NCBI GenBank assembly: GCA_030609625.1
Contig: JAUWBX010000171.1
Coordinates: forward strand, 1 to 5,669
Source: Phycisphaerae bacterium
GTDB lineage: Bacteria; Planctomycetota; Phycisphaerae; Sedimentisphaerales; Anaerobacaceae
DNA: 5,669 nt
Reading direction: 5' to 3'
In this document: positions 5,118-5,669 of the stretch, one piece after another
Position numbering within the stretch: the first letter of the stretch is position 1
Layout: every line of letters starts with the position of its first letter
The notes under the pieces: generated by a model
Told to the model about the DNA's origin: nothing
The model's input: the letters and a program-made list of their open reading frames with translations, nothing else
Databases searched by the model: none
Translations under genes and position numbers: made by a program

Positions 5118-5669
5118 GTGTTACAGAACGATGCCAATAAGTCTCAATTGCGTGGAGCCGGGAAGGCTCCCGAGCAAACTGCTCTTTACCATCAGAATGT
5201 TGGACTGACCGACAAATCCCACATCGTCTCATTCGCCGGATATCTTATGCCGCTGTGGTATTCGTCTATGCCTTCTGAGCACACCGCCGTACGAGAAGCA
5301 GCCGGTATTTTTGATTGTACTCACATGGGTGTATTGGAGATTTCCGGAGTTGATGCTGCCGAGTTCATAGACCAGCTCACCACCAATAGCATCACGAATC
5401 TTAAGCCCAGGCACGCACAATATTCTTTTATTTTGGATGCATCCGGAGGTGTTCTTGATGACGTCATAGTCTATCGCAAGGACCGGGACAAGTTTTTCGT
5501 TGTCGTTAATGCTGCGAATAGTGCCAATATCAAAAATTGGATCAATGCTCTGCTTGTCCGTAAGTCCTGGGGACTCCTTACGGAGGACTCCATAGGAGAA
5601 ACCGAGGTCTGTATCGACCCGGAAAATGCTGACGGGGCGCATGTCAGAAGTCAGAAGTCAGAAAACAGA
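5118..5669 (+). CDS. gcvT: Glycine cleavage system T protein (aminomethyltransferase), N-terminal 184 residues
   Basis: This frame stays open to the right edge. It encodes the tetrahydrofolate-dependent T protein, which releases ammonia from aminomethyl-H protein and makes 5,10-methylene-THF. Matching family blocks are TALYHQNVGL (21-30), SFAGYLMPLWYSS (38-50), EHTAVREAAGIFDCTHMG (54-71), TTNSITNLKP (88-97), GGVLDDVIVY (110-119, containing the conserved folate-site aspartate) and NAANSANIKNW (131-141). The usual FAGW and E-M-P are here FAGY and L-M-P. No in-frame ATG precedes residue 44, so the start is GTG at 5118 or TTG at 5148; I prefer GTG because of the AGGG upstream. From residue 147 the sequence departs from the family. 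It covers a DNA palindrome (147-156) and GTCAGAA heptads (about 176-182). These are either tolerated loop insertions or a sign of a damaged gene; the rest is outside the window. The glycine riboswitch upstream supports the assignment. Confidence 0.9.
   Translation, partial: MLQNDANKSQLRGAGKAPEQTALYHQNVGLTDKSHIVSFAGYLMPLWYSSMPSEHTAVREAAGIFDCTHMGVLEISGVDAAEFIDQLTTNSITNLKPRHAQYSFILDASGGVLDDVIVYRKDRDKFFVVVNAANSANIKNWINALLVRKSWGLLTEDSIGETEVCIDPENADGAHVRSQKSENR
5154..5187 (+). other. Two adjacent hairpins at the beginning of gcvT
   Basis: GGAGCC (5154-5159) pairs with GGCTCC (5165-5170) around GGGAA. Immediately after, GAGCA (5172-5176) pairs with TGCTC (5180-5184) around AAC, followed by TTT. They lie within codons 13-24 if GTG is the start. 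The T-run is too short for a convincing terminator, but the pair could affect initiation or form part of the riboswitch output. Confidence 0.35.
5557..5584. repeat. Palindrome inside gcvT
   Basis: TCCGTAAG (5557-5564) and CTTACGGA (5577-5584) are perfect inverted arms around a 12-base centre that itself holds TCC/GGA. GGACTCC occurs at 5571-5577 and again at 5585-5591, so the stretch is also built from heptad-like units 14 bases apart. It encodes residues 147-156, a stretch unlike the T-protein family. Confidence 0.6.
5643..5663 (+). repeat. GTCAGAA heptad tandem repeat, three copies
   Basis: Three perfect consecutive copies of GTCAGAA lie within the gcvT frame near the right edge, followed by a degenerate AACAGA. 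Seven is not a multiple of three, so adding or losing one copy would shift the frame; three copies add seven residues in frame. The array might continue beyond the window. Confidence 0.85.

Noticed and set aside
5131..5208. ATG at 5131 as the gcvT start, or a frameshift in gcvT
   Set aside because: That ATG is in another frame and hits a stop after 25 codons. The GTG at 5118 with AGGG upstream gives a continuous T-protein frame, so no frameshift is needed.
5229..5642. Minus-strand 137-codon open frame near the right edge
   Set aside because: It lies antisense to the gcvT frame, which has clear family motifs and an upstream glycine riboswitch.

Overview
The window looks like an ordinary bacterial chromosome segment carrying conserved RNA-modification, RNA-remodelling, translation and one-carbon genes. 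No phage, plasmid, CRISPR or rRNA/tRNA sequence was seen. Shine-Dalgarno signals are mostly weak and dispersed palindromic and heptad repeats are present. The genes have an aerobic-heterotroph or environmental-bacterium flavour, and Planctomycetota is my best guess. That is a low-confidence inference; no single sequence here proves the phylum.

Layout. Positions 1-189 (minus) hold the first 63 codons of an unrecognised protein that runs off the left edge. Positions 287-1465 (minus) encode a complete THUMP-domain RNA methyltransferase of the RlmL/YpsC type. The gap 1466-1773 is a divergent intergenic region. It contains a nested palindromic repeat flanked by a 12-bp inverted repeat and a 9-bp direct repeat, and a -10 box for the rightward genes. 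Positions 1774-2994 (plus) encode a DEAD-box RNA helicase with a very basic tail. After only 8 bases, 3003-4799 (plus) encodes the ribosomal GTPase LepA/EF4, so the two are probably co-transcribed. The gap 4800-5117 contains a good sigma-70-type promoter followed by a tandem (two-aptamer) glycine riboswitch. From 5118 to the right edge (plus) lies the N-terminal part of gcvT, the glycine cleavage system T protein. It starts at GTG and is cut by the window end.

How the parts fit. The helicase and LepA form a ribosome/RNA-structure pair. The divergent methyltransferase also acts on RNA, probably 23S rRNA. The gcvT unit is independently transcribed and sensed by glycine, as expected for a glycine-induced catabolic gene. 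The least ordinary sequence is the composite repeat at 1469-1626, together with two small repeats inside the gcvT reading frame: a palindrome at 5557-5584 and GTCAGAA heptads at 5643-5663. I found no convincing new multi-gene system.
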